The notes under the pieces are model-generated. The model saw only the letters and a program-made list of their open reading frames with translations, did no database searches and was not told the DNA's origin. A DNA stretch of 64,000 nt from Circinella umbellata (taxonomy: Eukaryota; Mucoromycota; Mucoromycetes; Mucorales; Lichtheimiaceae). A program made the translations under genes and the position numbers. The stretch is from positions 806,001-870,000 of the forward strand of contig JAIWNF010000005.1 in the NCBI GenBank assembly GCA_025093555.1, read 5' to 3'. Shown here piece after piece: positions 50,591 to 62,258 of this stretch; position 1 is the stretch's first letter; each line of letters begins with the position of its first letter.

Positions 50591-53566
50591 ATGATATATC
50601 GAGTCTACTTTATTTGCAGGTATTAATAATTCTTTACTAGAGGGTTGCCATGGCTATTTGTAATACGCTTTAAAAGAAAGAAGGAATGAAGAAAAAAACT
50701 AATGATCAAGAGCTTTAAATTATATTATATTTTTTAGTTTTGCATCTATAGGTGGTTTTTTGGTAAGTTGTGGTTATTTTTGCGGGGTAAGACAATTTAT
50801 GCATCAATAATAACCACCTCACTTTTTTTTCTACAATTACCTTTTTTTTTTTTTGGATAGTTTGGGTAAGAAGAAGAGATACTGGAGCGAGCAATAGGTT
50901 TCAATTCAAAAAGGAAGAGGGAAGATAAGAATTCTTTTTACAATCTCAAAATAATAATAATTATTATAGGTATGAATTCGGTATATTGACTGGAATTATG
51001 ATAATGCCATATTTTCAGAATGATTTAAACGCTCGGAATATCTCCGAGTATTTGCTGAGTGCGATGATGGCAGGTGCATTTGGAGGTTCCTTATGTTCGG
51101 GTTACCTGGCTGATCGTGTGGGTCGACGTGGTTTAATGTGTCTTGCAACTATTATATTTTTACTCGGTGGAGTGTTACAAGTAGCAGCCGACCATCTTGT
51201 TAAAATTTATGCGGGTCGTGTCATAACCGGAATCAGCATTGGGTATGTGTGTAAGAGACAGGAATGTCAATTTATATATGAATATACGTAGTAACGTCCT
51301 ATTCATACATGGCCATACTGAATAATATTTTCCTTTAGACTTTTATCCATGGTAGTACCACTATGTATGAATTATTATTATTTTTGAAAGGGGAGGCAAT
51401 GGAATTACTTTATTTGCACAGCAACAGATGAATGAATGAAAGATAACTCAAAATAGTATATACATATATGTGTGTATGTGCATTATAGATCAATCAGAAA
51501 TTGCACCCAAAAATATGCGGGGGCGGCTGGTATCAATTCAGCAACTTGCTATTGCATTTGGAATTTCCGTATCGTACTGGATAGGATATGGATTTTTAGA
51601 CGTGAATAGTCCCGCATCATGGAGGTAATGTAATCTGTGATTATTGTGTGTTTTTCAAAAACTCAAATGTTTATACGTACTTAATATTATGATTAAAACG
51701 AATCTATCCTGAAAATTATAGATTACCATTAGGTATACCGCTTGTGATTGGACTAATTTATGCAATTGGTATATTACTGATGCCACGAAGGTGACCACCT
51801 GTTTTTTCTTAATCATGCTCTTTAATTGTGAATTAATGGATTAACATACCTTCTCTCTATGTATAATAATGGTAGTCCACGATACCTGATACACCGTCAT
51901 ATGGACATTCAAGCTTTGGAAGTATTGGCATTTATACGAGGAGATGGCTCCTTGAGTCATCCTGAAGTACTTATGGAATATGTTGAAATCAAGCAGAGCA
52001 TGCGTTTTGAAGAGACATATGGATCAAAACATTATGGACGATTGTTTCAGAAAGGGTGGGAAAATAATCGAAAGCGACTTTTACTTGGAATAGCTGTGCA
52101 AGCATTTCAACAGCTTACAGGTGCTAATTCAATATTGTTCGTATTATATATATATATATATATGCATGAAGGAGAGTGCGTGATTTATATAGAATTTATA
52201 TGTAGTTAATCGACCCACTATTTAGTTTATATGCACCACAGATTTTTCAAGCGCTTGGAATTGTTGGTGGACACGGTACGTTACTAGGTAAATGATTAAA
52301 TAATAGAAGCACATATAGTAAGGGGGGGATAAGTTTCATTTAATAACAGCGTTTTTTTATAAAAGCCAATGCAGTCAGTGGCGTAATAAATCTTGTATTT
52401 TCTATACCGCCAGTATTCTTTGTAAGTTCTTTTATTGTATATCTTATTATAGCATTTGTTGCTTCTACTAAATTTAATTGCCTTTACTGAATTAGATAGA
52501 CCGCTTTGGAAGACGTCCAACGCTTTTAATTGGTACCATAGTTTGTTGTATATGTATGATTGCTATGGCTATAGTAGGCGCTGTCACTGGATTAACAGAT
52601 AACATTAGAGCTATATATGCCCCAGGTGGAATGGCAGCAGACATACCACGGGAAATTGACATCAATGTTATAGGCAGTAGTATAAATAGCGGCGGAACAG
52701 TTGCATTTCTTGTCGTCATGTATCTGTTTATAGCTTCCTATGCGTTGACATGGGCACCAGTGGGTTGGATCTTTCCAACCGAACTGTACTCTCAAGGTAA
52801 AAAAAGAAAGCTTTTTTCCAATGTATTCCAAGCTATATGCTTTGTTGGAAAAAGAAAAAAAAAATAACAAATACGTTAGTAACTTAATTTACTTATTTGG
52901 ACAGATGTTCGTGCACAAGCACTTGGTATTACAACAGCAGCCAATTGGTTATTCAATTACGGTGTCACACAGATCACTCCTATAATGTTTGTGACAATTC
53001 GATGGAAAACGTTTGCAGCATATGCTGTTGTGTGTGCTGTTATAGGTTATTTGGTTTACCGTTACTTCCCTGAAACAATGGTTTGTAAAAATTGCTATTA
53101 GATTATGTACTTTTTCTATTCAATAAGCATACATCTTCTTAATGTACATACATACATACGTTTATAGGGAAAATCACTCGAAGAGATAGACCTTATCTTT
53201 AGTGGCAACTTTAATTATTATGACCTTAATGTGCATCACCCTCAGACGGCGGCAGCAGCGTTGGATATATTAGATCATGCTCATGCTTATGCAAGAAATT
53301 CAAATCCATTAAATCCTCAGGTTGTTGAAGGCTTGTTTGGAGATTTAACTACTCCTTCAATAGGAACACCCGCAGTGACACCTTTTGCACAGTCCACCAA
53401 ACCATCCACCCCTCAAGTTAATGAAAACTCGATACCATTAGAACCCATCACATCACATTCAACAGCCCCATTGTCGTCACCACCATTATCATCACCATCA
53501 GCATCACTATCACTATCACGGCCACCATTTTCACCACCATCTTCGATAAAATCATCCCCTTCTTAA
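50591..53566 (+). CDS. MFS hexose/sugar transporter
   Basis: Thirteen exons (50591-50619, 50738-50762, 50861-50865, 50970-51242, 51339-51364, 51489-51624, 51722-51790, 51876-52136, 52226-52287, 52366-52421, 52496-52796, 52905-53080, 53168-53566) sum to 1818 nt, or 605 aa. Sugar-porter signatures: GGFLFGYEFGILTG (TM1), DRVGRRG, AGRVITGISIG, VPLYQSEIAPKNMRGRLVS, SPRYLI, AFQQLTGANSI, DRFGRRP, WAPVGWIFPTEL and RYFPETMGKSLEEID. Twelve TM segments are expected. Exon 3 is only 5 nt. A long loop (about 45 aa, with APGGMAADIPREIDI) sits between TM9 and TM10. The C-terminal about 110 aa are a Pro/Ser/Thr-rich cytosolic tail. Substrate is probably a hexose by family. The reading frame continues 52 codons upstream without an ATG, so the true start may lie in an unseen 5' exon. 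Confidence 0.9.
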
Positions 53567-53741
53567 TATAATCAAATTAATATCCTTTCTTTTTCTTTAT
53601 AAATACACAATGACAAACAAAAGAAAAGGACTCTACATAGTAATGATAGTATAATAATATATAATAGAAATAATAATAGAGAAAAGAGAAAGCCCGCTTG
53701 TAAATACAATATATTTTTTCAAAAAAAAAAAAAAGAAAGAA

Positions 53742-54934
53742 CTATTGAATTGGATCACCCCATTGATTTTTTCGTACAGATCCACCACGATTTTCTGCTT
53801 CTTCACGAGTTCGGGGTAAATCTTCTATGGAATCTTCCTCACTTCGTTGTTGTAATGTCTTTGCCACTTCATCACGTGCTTGTACTCTCTTACGTTGACT
53901 TAGTGCATCAGGATCCTTTTGTGCTTCCATACGTAATTTGGTCCATGCGCTGTCAGGAGCACTTTCAGCTCGAATTTTATCCCAAGCACCTTCTTGACGT
54001 TGTGGTGGATGTAAAGAAGGCTTTTCAGGTCGGAGACTTGCCCAACTATCCGATACTGATTGTTGCTGATGTTCCTGTTGCTGTTGTAATGACGGTGGTG
54101 GTAGTGCTATAATATATTTATTCAATTAGCGATTTTTTAATATATTTTTCTATCCTTATTCTGTATGTTCTCCCTTTGTCATTTATTCATTCGCTCACTT
54201 ACATGTATCATTTTCAAAACCACTTTCTAGTTTAGCATAATCATTATAATCATCCATTGAAAATTCATCACCATGATAATTATTTGATGGCTGTTGTTGT
54301 CCATAACCTCCTCCTCCACTTCCTCCTACAGGTCCTACAGGTGGACCACGCGGTGCTGGATTACCTCTTGTTTGTATTATTTCCTTTCTATTAATTTTCA
54401 CCTTGTATGAATACAACAATTCACCTTTCTTTTTCTTATCCTTTTATATATTAATTCATAAACACCTACTGTACGTCGCGCACAAGATTAACAAGACGTT
54501 GTGGATCGGGCAGCTGCTTGATTGTGTTTACACCAGCCAACGAACCCGACACGAGACCCATTTGAGAACCAATTAGGAATCCACCACCAGCAACAGCTAA
54601 AGTTTGAATAGGATTAAATCGTTTTCGTCTACCTATTTTATTATAATGCTTAATGTTAATAAATGCTATCAATGCAATCATTGTATATTTGTTTCTGCAT
54701 ATTACCGAGAAAGAAAGCGACTAAACCACCAGTAAATCCACCCAAAGAAGCTAAAAAAAATTATATGTTTAGTAAAAAAAAAATAGAGAAAATGGGATTA
54801 TAATAAGGATGTTTAAACAATTTACTGTGAGTATTTAATTGTCTTCGGGCAGTGTCAATGGCTTTAATTTCTTGCTCGCTTAGGTTATACTCGTTAACCC
54901 TCTCACGAACGCGCTCATATACTGCTTCATTCAT
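53742..54934 (-). CDS. OCIA-domain protein
   Basis: Five exons on the minus strand (54934-54826, 54750-54706, 54632-54470, 54387-54203, 54106-53742) sum to 867 nt, or 288 aa. The N-terminal about 110 aa carry the OCIA pattern: LSEQEIKAIDTARRQ, then a Gly-rich hydrophobic hairpin SLGGFTGGLVAFFLG and FNPIQTLAVAGGGFLIGSQMG (two short TM-like segments). The remainder is disordered: Gly/Pro-rich, a Gln run, then WASLRPEKPS, WDKIRAES, WTKLRMEA and RKNQWGDPIQ, a three-fold Trp-x-[KS]-[IL]-R motif. Animal OCIAD1/2 are mitochondrial or endosomal membrane proteins affecting respiratory-chain assembly; the fungal function is not known to me. It is convergent with the transporter, 175 bp away. Confidence 0.82.
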
Positions 54935-55410
54935 ATTATTTTGCAATAAAAAAAGGAAGGAAGGAAGGTAAGCAAATTATGTCGGGGTGTGGTCGAAAAC
55001 CTTCTTTTTTTTTTTTTGGTTGCTTGCATGGTTGCTAGGCTTTAAAATTATAATGAATTGATAGATAACTAAAGAAATACAAGACAATATAACGGTGGTG
55101 GGTATTAAAGAAGAAACCTCCCATTTTTAATGATTTTTAATGATTTTTAATGATTTTTATTATATATACAAGAAGTTTTTTTTTTGAATAAAACAAATAA
55201 TTTTAGGCAGGATAGATTAATATGAATGAATGAATTATATATATATACATATATGCTGGTATGAATGAATGGTAGTGTAATAATCATGACAAGAAACAAT
55301 AAGAAAGTAAATAAACAAAGTAGAAATAAGATGATGCTGATAGATGGAATGGATGGTTAATAAAATGTAATACACGAATAAAATATTGATAGTAATATTA
55401 ATAAAACGTA
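54935..55410. other. intergenic region with 11-bp tandem repeat
   Basis: About 475 bp with no gene. It holds four units of TTTTTAATGAT at about 55123-55160, and AT-rich sequence that is probably the 3' UTR of the small minus-strand gene. Confidence 0.55.
55123..55160. repeat. 11-bp tandem repeat TTTTTAATGAT
   Basis: Direct reading shows the unit repeated about 3.5 times with the last copy changing to TTTTTATTAT. Its 11-bp period is close to one helical turn. No function was seen. Confidence 0.8.
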
Positions 55411-55761
55411 TTAATAAAGTCTGTATTTGTTTTTCATTTCAATTTCTTCAATTGAATAAAACTCCATTCTTTCAGGGAACCTTTTTTTGCAGATCAAACG
55501 AAAATGATCAATATCTTCTTGAGCACGTAGACATGCACAACGTGCACGACTGATTATTTCTCTGTTAGCCCCAAGAGCACATGCTGCTAAATATCGTTTT
55601 TCATAATCTTCAACGCGTTTTGATAGCACCCAATAAGTATGTAAAGCGCGTCCTTTGATTGTAGTTGCTTGGTGAGTTACGCCATTTTTATTATTCTTGA
55701 TTAACAATGACTTCTTTATCGACAAGGATTGCGTAATTGTAACAGGTTTAACACGGGCCAT
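55411..55761 (-). CDS. small intronless orphan protein
   Basis: A single-exon ORF of 116 aa starting MARVKPVTITQSLSIKK. It is basic, with a helical C-terminal two-thirds (TYWVLSKRVEDYEKRYLAAC, ISRARCACLRAQEDIDHF) and four Cys. No signal peptide or TM. Composition is ordinary for protein, unlike the F/I/Y-rich chance ORFs nearby, which supports it being real. I do not recognise the family. It stands alone between an OCIA gene and a repeat-bearing region. Confidence 0.55.
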   Translation of the reverse strand: MARVKPVTITQSLSIKKSLLIKNNKNGVTHQATTIKGRALHTYWVLSKRVEDYEKRYLAACALGANREIISRARCACLRAQEDIDHFRLICKKRFPERMEFYSIEEIEMKNKYRLY

Positions 55762-55974
55762 ATTTCTGTTCTTGAAGGGAGGGCTTATATAGTATGTTTA
55801 AATAGTAAGTGGGAGGGGAAGAAGCAAATTCCTTGATTGATAGAATATTTTGTATGAAAATGCAGTCTTTATATACTTTTTTTTTACCATCAAATGGCAA
55901 AACTTTAATCTTATAATCAAGTGCTAAATATAGTCTAATGTAAAAAGTGTTCAATACTGTATTTCTTTTAAAAC

Positions 55975-56096
55975 GTTACACGGAACGCGTTATATGTTAC
56001 ACGGAACAGGACAGGACAGGACAGGACAGGACAAGACAAGACAAGACAGGTGGGAAAACAATTTGTGGCGTCTTGGCTTGTCTTGTTCTGTGTAAC
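55975..56096. repeat. GGACA/AGACA array inside a 27-bp imperfect inverted repeat
   Basis: GTTACACGGAAC occurs twice directly (55975-55986 and 55996-56007), then about five GGACA and three AAGAC-type pentamers follow. 56070-56096 is the inverse of 55996-56022, matching at 22 of 27 positions; most differences are A against G. RNA from the plus strand could still pair through G-U at those positions. Confidence 0.75.
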
Positions 56097-57540
56097 TTTA
56101 ACAGACCGACTCTGAAATTCTCTGAAATTCTCTGAAATCTCTGAAATTTCGTGATTGTTTAAAGACCGATCCTGAAATTTCTGCAATTTTATAATTGTAA
56201 AGACCGACTTCCTATCTCAACGAAGCATATCTTTTACGACGTGTAAAGTACAGCGTTACAATATACCTTTGACAACACAGCTTCATTGGTAAAAGTAACA
56301 GTTTTGAATTGCCATATATATTAAATTTCAAATGCTGCCTATTATACCAATTGTCTTCTAATACAGTTGGTACATTGCTGACTTTGAATGGATTGTGGTA
56401 TTACAATACTATATAAAGCAACTCCAAGGAACGATGATGTTATAGAAAAAACACATATTCGGTGCTTGTATTAATATTTTTTCCTTCATAAAGTTACACG
56501 GATGATGTCATATAGACCATTTTAAAAATAGAAAACCAAAATACATTATATGATACCATATATTATAGATATCGTATTGATTCAATTTTATCGGGTTTGC
56601 GACACCAATTATAAAACATAGTAGTAAGTGACTGGAAAGTTACGAAAACACACATGTCATATGAAATTTATAACTCTCTGGTTCTTCGACCATCAAGTAA
56701 AAGTTGCGTTGTTTGATGCTCAACGTCGCTTTGTACAACATTAACACCTGATAACAAAGCGTTTCACTGTCTTTGACAGATATTCATTAGACAAACTGAG
56801 AAAACAAACCATAAGCAAAATTGAAAAGTAAATGTTGCACCTAATAAAAGTTAGAATATGTTAACATGTGTTTATTCATGCGTTACGCCCTAATTTTCTA
56901 CCAACCATTAAAGTTTTGTTTATTTATCAATATTTCCTTTTATATTATATTCGTTGAGATTTTCTCACTAAATGAAATTATTGCATCAAATATAACAACA
57001 ATTGTTTCCTCATTTATTTGTTTTTCTTTTTAGTTAGTAACAATTTCATCATTATGTGAATCTCTTCACTTATTTAGTGTAGATAGCCCTCCAATTTTAG
57101 TTCCCAAAAGATCTTTGGTCACTCAATTTCCAGAGTTCCCAACTCTTTCTCTATTTTATTTTATTACGTATCAATATCGTCTCTTCAATAAATAAACAAG
57201 TTATTATTACCAGTCTTGTTATTTTGATCAATTGAGGAATTATTATTTACTATCATTATTAGTGGTTTTGGCATATAAAGACCGAAAACGTGAACTCCCG
57301 TTTCAATATATAATCTTAGTGATACAATGTAACGTACATACCGTTACCCAATTTTTTTCTCTTTATTCATATATATTATCTCGAATATTAGTTTAATCCC
57401 CATTATAAATAACATTATTATTATTTTATCTCTTTCATTATCATTATTGTTATTGATTATAGTCACATGTTATCATCAAATATTCTTCTTATAGTATAAA
57501 AACTCATTGTGCCATTTTTATTGGATCCCAGTTTTGAATA

Positions 57541-57650
57541 TTTTCACAAAAGCAATTGCTTCTTTTTACAAGAGCAATTGTAACTTTTTACAAAAGCTAT
57601 TGGTTACTTTTACAAAAGCTATTGAATATTTTTACAAAAGCAAATAGTAT
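57541..57650 (+). repeat. five-unit 22-bp tandem repeat before a TATA-like box
   Basis: Units begin at 57541, 57563, 57585, 57607 and 57629. The consensus is TTTTTACAAAAGCTATTG plus four variable bases. TATAAATA follows directly at 57649-57656. The exact 22-bp period places every unit on one face of the helix. It looks like an array of regulator sites in a promoter, but no gene is evident downstream. Confidence 0.8.
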
Positions 57651-58149
57651 AAATACTCGACCTTTTTCACACTCAAATTTCTTTTCTTCAGTTCTCTTTC
57701 ATCTTAAGTTCTCTTTTACCTTAATTTCTATTTTTCTTTATTTTCTTGTCTTTAATAAATTATCTTTTATAAATAAATCCTTTCGTTTGATTTTCATTTA
57801 GTAATTTTATTAAGACTTCTCTTTTGTGGTTTCAGACGTAACATTCCTGAATATAAGAACTCCCACATACCATTTATCTATAATTATTAAGTTAATTATA
57901 GTTATTATCCTATTTTCTTTACATTAATCATATCAATTTCACATAACGAAGCTCTTTATTACGACAAGTAACGCTTCAACAAACAGACATAAAATCTTCT
58001 ATTAAAATATACTTTTTACTTGCCTAACCCCTAATTTTCTCTTTTTAACGTTACTCCGGAAATCTTGCTATCAACGAAATGTAACAATGGTTTGACAGCT
58101 GTATAACGATAACACATTCGATTTATGCGCATGTTGTTGATAAAGAGCA

Positions 58150-59002
58150 ATCGTTACGAACATTTGAGCTTCATATTGTTCTGAATTAGAAGTACTGGGA
58201 TGATACAATATAAATTGTAATATTGTCTGTTTACCCTATTACACTATCTTTCTCATAAACAGTATACATGTCATTTACGATACTTTACTATTATAAATAC
58301 AATTTAATATTGGTTAATATTATTAATGTTGTTATTATATCTCAGCATAATCTATTTGAGTACAGTAAGTGCCGTGGAGGTGATCAAATGATAAATCATT
58401 CAATGTCACTGATTCAATCATTAGTTTGGTAAGAGCATTACAATGTCCCCGACACTCTACCCGTTTCAGAATTGAAAATTACCAAAGTACATAGTGAGCT
58501 TAATTTATTTCACAGTAAGTGAATTCCTCTGTTCTAACTTTACTTTAAAATTTTCCAGCATTTTATCAATTTACTGAAACTGCTTGCGATATTTTCCCGG
58601 ATTAAGCAGCTCAAAGTTTGACACGTTTAAATACGAAACAGGTTACTTTATTATTGATGAGGTCTTGAATGCCTTGGATGCACTGGCCAAAATCGAGATG
58701 ACATCCATCGTAATATGTTTTAGAAAAAAAAATTCGCGTAATCTAGCTATAGAGAAATGAAGATCTAACGATTTTATAAAAAAATAATCAAAAATAATAT
58801 ACCGAACATTGGTAAAGGGTGTCTGCAAAAGATCCGAATTGTGGACCTTGAAACGCTCAAACCGCGAAGTGATACTGTATAATATATAACATACACTGGA
58901 TCTTAAATTCCAATATTAAGCATAAGTGATGCGAGCGTTGCTTATATAATGGAACATACCAAAACAATGCAAGCTTTTAATCTTCGATATCGTACGTAAA
59001 GA
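58150..59002 (+). pseudogene. decayed F-box/LRR paralogue
   Basis: Several short plus-strand stretches, in shifting frames and broken by stops, align in order with the intact LRR gene at 60.1-62.3 kb and the partial one at 63-64 kb. SYCSELEVLG (58171-58200) matches CPNLEIFG; SLVRALQCP (about 58423) matches SLVDTLIMMP; KFDTFKYETGYFIIDEVLNA (58614-58673) matches KFRRFWFRYCSSITDEVLDA; LQKIRIVDLETL (about 58824) matches LSSIRLMRLHTV; ISDASVAYIMEHTKTMQAF (58923-58979) matches ITDDGIRKMVDDAKNLRSL. Order and spacing are kept but the frame is lost, so it is a pseudogene. The N-terminal TPR/F-box part is not discernible. Confidence 0.72.
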
Positions 59003-60083
59003 AAAGATATTGACCAAAAGGAATATGAAGTATTTGAATGATGGTAAATCTCCTGACCGTGGTCCTTTCTAAAAATGGCAAATAAATGAATATATTTATG
59101 TATACGTATTATCAATTTTCAATGAAGAATTATATTATAGTGTGCGTTAGCTTTTATATAAACATACTATAGTGGTTTAATAACTTTTGATATACTTGAA
59201 ATATTAAGATTATTTTATAATGCATAGAAATTCAGGGACCAATAAAAAAATGTTAGTCGTTACATTGATATATGCTACTTTGATGTCTAGCACCAGCCTT
59301 CTGTAAAACTAGATAATAGTAGACCATTAGATTTTGATACCGCAAATCAATATTGTATTAATATGACAAATAGGAAAAACAAAGGATAATATATTTATAT
59401 ATATATGCGTCAAAATTTGAGTGTGGCTTTAATATTTATTGTCTAAACGAGGAAAGCATATTTGAAAAAAAGAAGTAGTACACGATATCATTCTAATAAA
59501 AAAAAAAGCAACGTTTCCCATAGCGACCAATTGTTACCATACAACATGTATGCCATTCAAGGCCATTAATTAATGATGGGGAGAAACAGAGCACATTGAT
59601 ATGATTTTTATTATCTAGTAGCTTCATAATTGATTCGATGTAGTATATAATTGATCATTTTCTTCAGTTCAAAAAGACATAGTACAGAGGTTGATCATTA
59701 GACCTCCTGAACTGTTAATAGTTACACAACTACTGCGCCTTTTCAATTTAAACCTAACGCAGCTAACGAAAAGACATTGTCCTTTGCTGCGCACGCGTAA
59801 ACATTTAATATAAACGAAGTTTCATTAGATCAGAATTTGATGGTTCTTTAGTGTCCTTCAAATAAAAGTAAAATAGCTTGGTAATTCTTTTTTCTCAATT
59901 TTTGGATGTTATGAACAATATAACACTGTATTTATTAAATAATAAAAATGTGTACATGTAACACGAAAAGGAGCTGACTTTGTCATGCTATAATGCAGAC
60001 CAAGAAGACTCCCCATTTTTTTTCTTCTACAAACCTACAAACTTCTATTTTTTCCCCAAATTGTAGTTCGTTTTAGCTTTTAA
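59003..60083. other. intergenic region upstream of the F-box/LRR gene
   Basis: About 1.1 kb of AT-rich DNA, no gene or RNA recognised. A poly-T/CT tract (about 60017-60055) lies just before the start codon of the next gene, as in other genes of this window. Confidence 0.5.
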
Positions 60084-62258
60084 ATGGAATCTGCGCCGAT
60101 TTCCAGAATCAATCCTACTCCAGTTCAAACTTACTTCACCAATGTCAAAACTGCTCTTAGCAGGCATAATTATACGGAAACCGTCAATCTTGCAACAAAT
60201 GCAGTAGTTCATATTCAACAATTACAACTTATGGCAGTACTTGACCACAGAGCATACGCCCTGGGAATGCGAAGCAAGTTTGACATAGCTATAAAAGACG
60301 CAAAAGAAATGATTACATATGCCCCTGATGTGGCCACTGGTTATCTTCGACTTGGTAGTTTATTGGTAATGCAAGGGAAACAAGGAATGGCAGTTGAGGT
60401 TTACCAAGACGCTTTAGAAAAGGTCTCAAAGGACGATACGGTAGGATATAATCAACTTGTTCAAGGCAAAGAGATTGCTGAAAAAAATAACGAACGACGT
60501 GTCGATTTTTTTGCATCGTTACCTCCAGAGCTTGTTGACGAAATCATTATATTGATGGAAGATAAAGATATGGCCATTTGCTTGAATGTTAGTAAAACTT
60601 GGCGAGAAAAGATAGCGAGCTGTGGGTTGGCATGGGTCAATATATCAAACGAGGATAATACTGCTCATGGTATTATCGCCAACGCTTTACCATATATTGC
60701 AAGGTATATCGAGGACCTGGTCATTAATACGACGGATCTTGAAGTGTGGTTCAGGTATTTGGATCACATGCACAATGGTCACTTTAAAAAAATCGATTCT
60801 TTTGAAATGACTAGTACGTAGAAATAGACATAAAAGTGACTAATGTGGATGATAAATGTTTGATAATAGAAAAGGAGTAAAAATAACAGGTATACTCATA
60901 CCTCTTTGTATTCATTAAATATATTGTGTACTTATAATTTATTAGATATCGCGACAGCAAACTTGATTAACACGAATATGGTCATGTCATTAACAAATGC
61001 TTTATGGCAAATGCGGACTACTTTAACAAGATTGCAATTCACTTTCTACTGTCATGGCGCTCCTTTAACATTGACCGATTTACTTTTTTATTGTACAAAT
61101 CTTCAATCCTTAGTCTTTGAGGCATGGGATCCACTAGATAAACTTGTTGGGAATCTTGAATTCTTGGGAGGACCACATCGATCTCTTATTGACTTGGAAA
61201 CAACTATTACAGCAACCACTAGCGAATCCCTTGAACCACTACTCAAACAATTACCAAAACTACGACGACTCTCTGTTAGCTACAGCACACCTGATGTACT
61301 TGATCTTGTATATAGAATGTGTCCGAACCTGGAAATATTTGGGTACAACCCAAGTTTTGGAATTTTGGATTTAGATGATTTGGAAGGCGAAAGTAATGAA
61401 CCTGGATTACGTGCTATATATACAAGAAATGGTGGTTTTGGAGTCCCTAAGGACAAATTCTTACCGTTTCTGCGAAAAAATATGCATACTTTGCAAACCA
61501 TCTATGCAAATTTATCTTTGACAGAAGACCAAGTAAAAAACGACGAACCCTACCATGATCCATTTCCCGATTACCGTGACTTAAAATTAGAAAGAACTGA
61601 AAGCTTGACGTTTTGGCCAGACAAGTCAGGGATTATCCAAACTCTTATTTTACATGCCATTGAATCCTGCAGATCACTTACCCATATTGCTGCTGTAGCG
61701 ACACCAAATATACCCTCGCTGGTCGATACCCTTATTATGATGCCGCCCCTGGAGGAGATGGAATTATCTCATATCACCGCGGATGACGGTGGATCTAGTC
61801 TTGTACGGCTTTTCAAGATGTATGCATCACTACCGGAATCCAAGCAGAAATTTCGACGTTTTTGGTTTCGATATTGTAGTTCTATTACGGATGAAGTACT
61901 GGATGCGGTAGCAGATGGTAAAACTCTTAAGGAGGTGACATTGACGAAGTTGGGGAATGTGACACACGAAGGCGCACAGAATTTTTTCAAAAAGTTAAGG
62001 GATAGCAATGTATTTGAAGTCAAATTGGTTGAAATGGATGGGGTGGATGATGGTGTTATCGATGTCCTCAGTGATATGAAATGCCTGAAGACCATCATTT
62101 TGGAAAAGGCTATGGAAATAACAGACGATGGCATTAGGAAGATGGTAGATGATGCAAAAAACTTACGTAGTTTAACGCTCAATAAATGTAAATCATTCTC
62201 TCAAGAAACTGTAACATATGTACAAAAAAAAATCAGATACGTCGAAATAATTGAATAA
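60084..62258 (+). CDS. TPR / F-box / leucine-rich-repeat protein
   Basis: Two exons (60084-60813 and 60946-62258, phase-1 junction) encode about 680 aa. The N-terminus has TPR-like helices (YTETVNLATNAVVHIQQL; AYALGMRSKFDIAIKDA; GYLRLGSLLVMQGKQGMAVE). An F-box follows at about 141-180 (ASLPPELVDEIIILMED...VSKTWREKI), then LRRs to the end (NLEIFGYN, SLVDTLIMMPPLEEMELS, ITDEVLDAVADGKTLKEVTL, ITDDGIRKMVDDAKNLRSLTL). The TPR-F-box-LRR layout matches Dia2/Pof3-type SCF ubiquitin-ligase receptors. The family seems locally multiplied here, so a specific Dia2 role is not assured. Target proteins are unknown. Confidence 0.88.

Larger units (their letters stand above)
55762..58149. other. gene-poor repeat-bearing region
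   Basis: No intact gene was seen. It holds a GGACA/AGACA tandem array within an inverted repeat (55975-56096), a TCTGAAAT-rich array (about 56110-56150) followed by CTGAAAT/AAAGACCGA repeats, and a five-unit 22-bp repeat ahead of a TATA-like site (57541-57655). An 81-codon ORF at 57556-57801 translates the repeat and T-rich DNA and is not convincing. Confidence 0.5.

Noticed and set aside
57327..57843. possible solo LTR (TG...CA, internal TATA box)
   Set aside because: No matching 5-bp target duplications, no second copy and no primer-binding site or polypurine tract could be seen.
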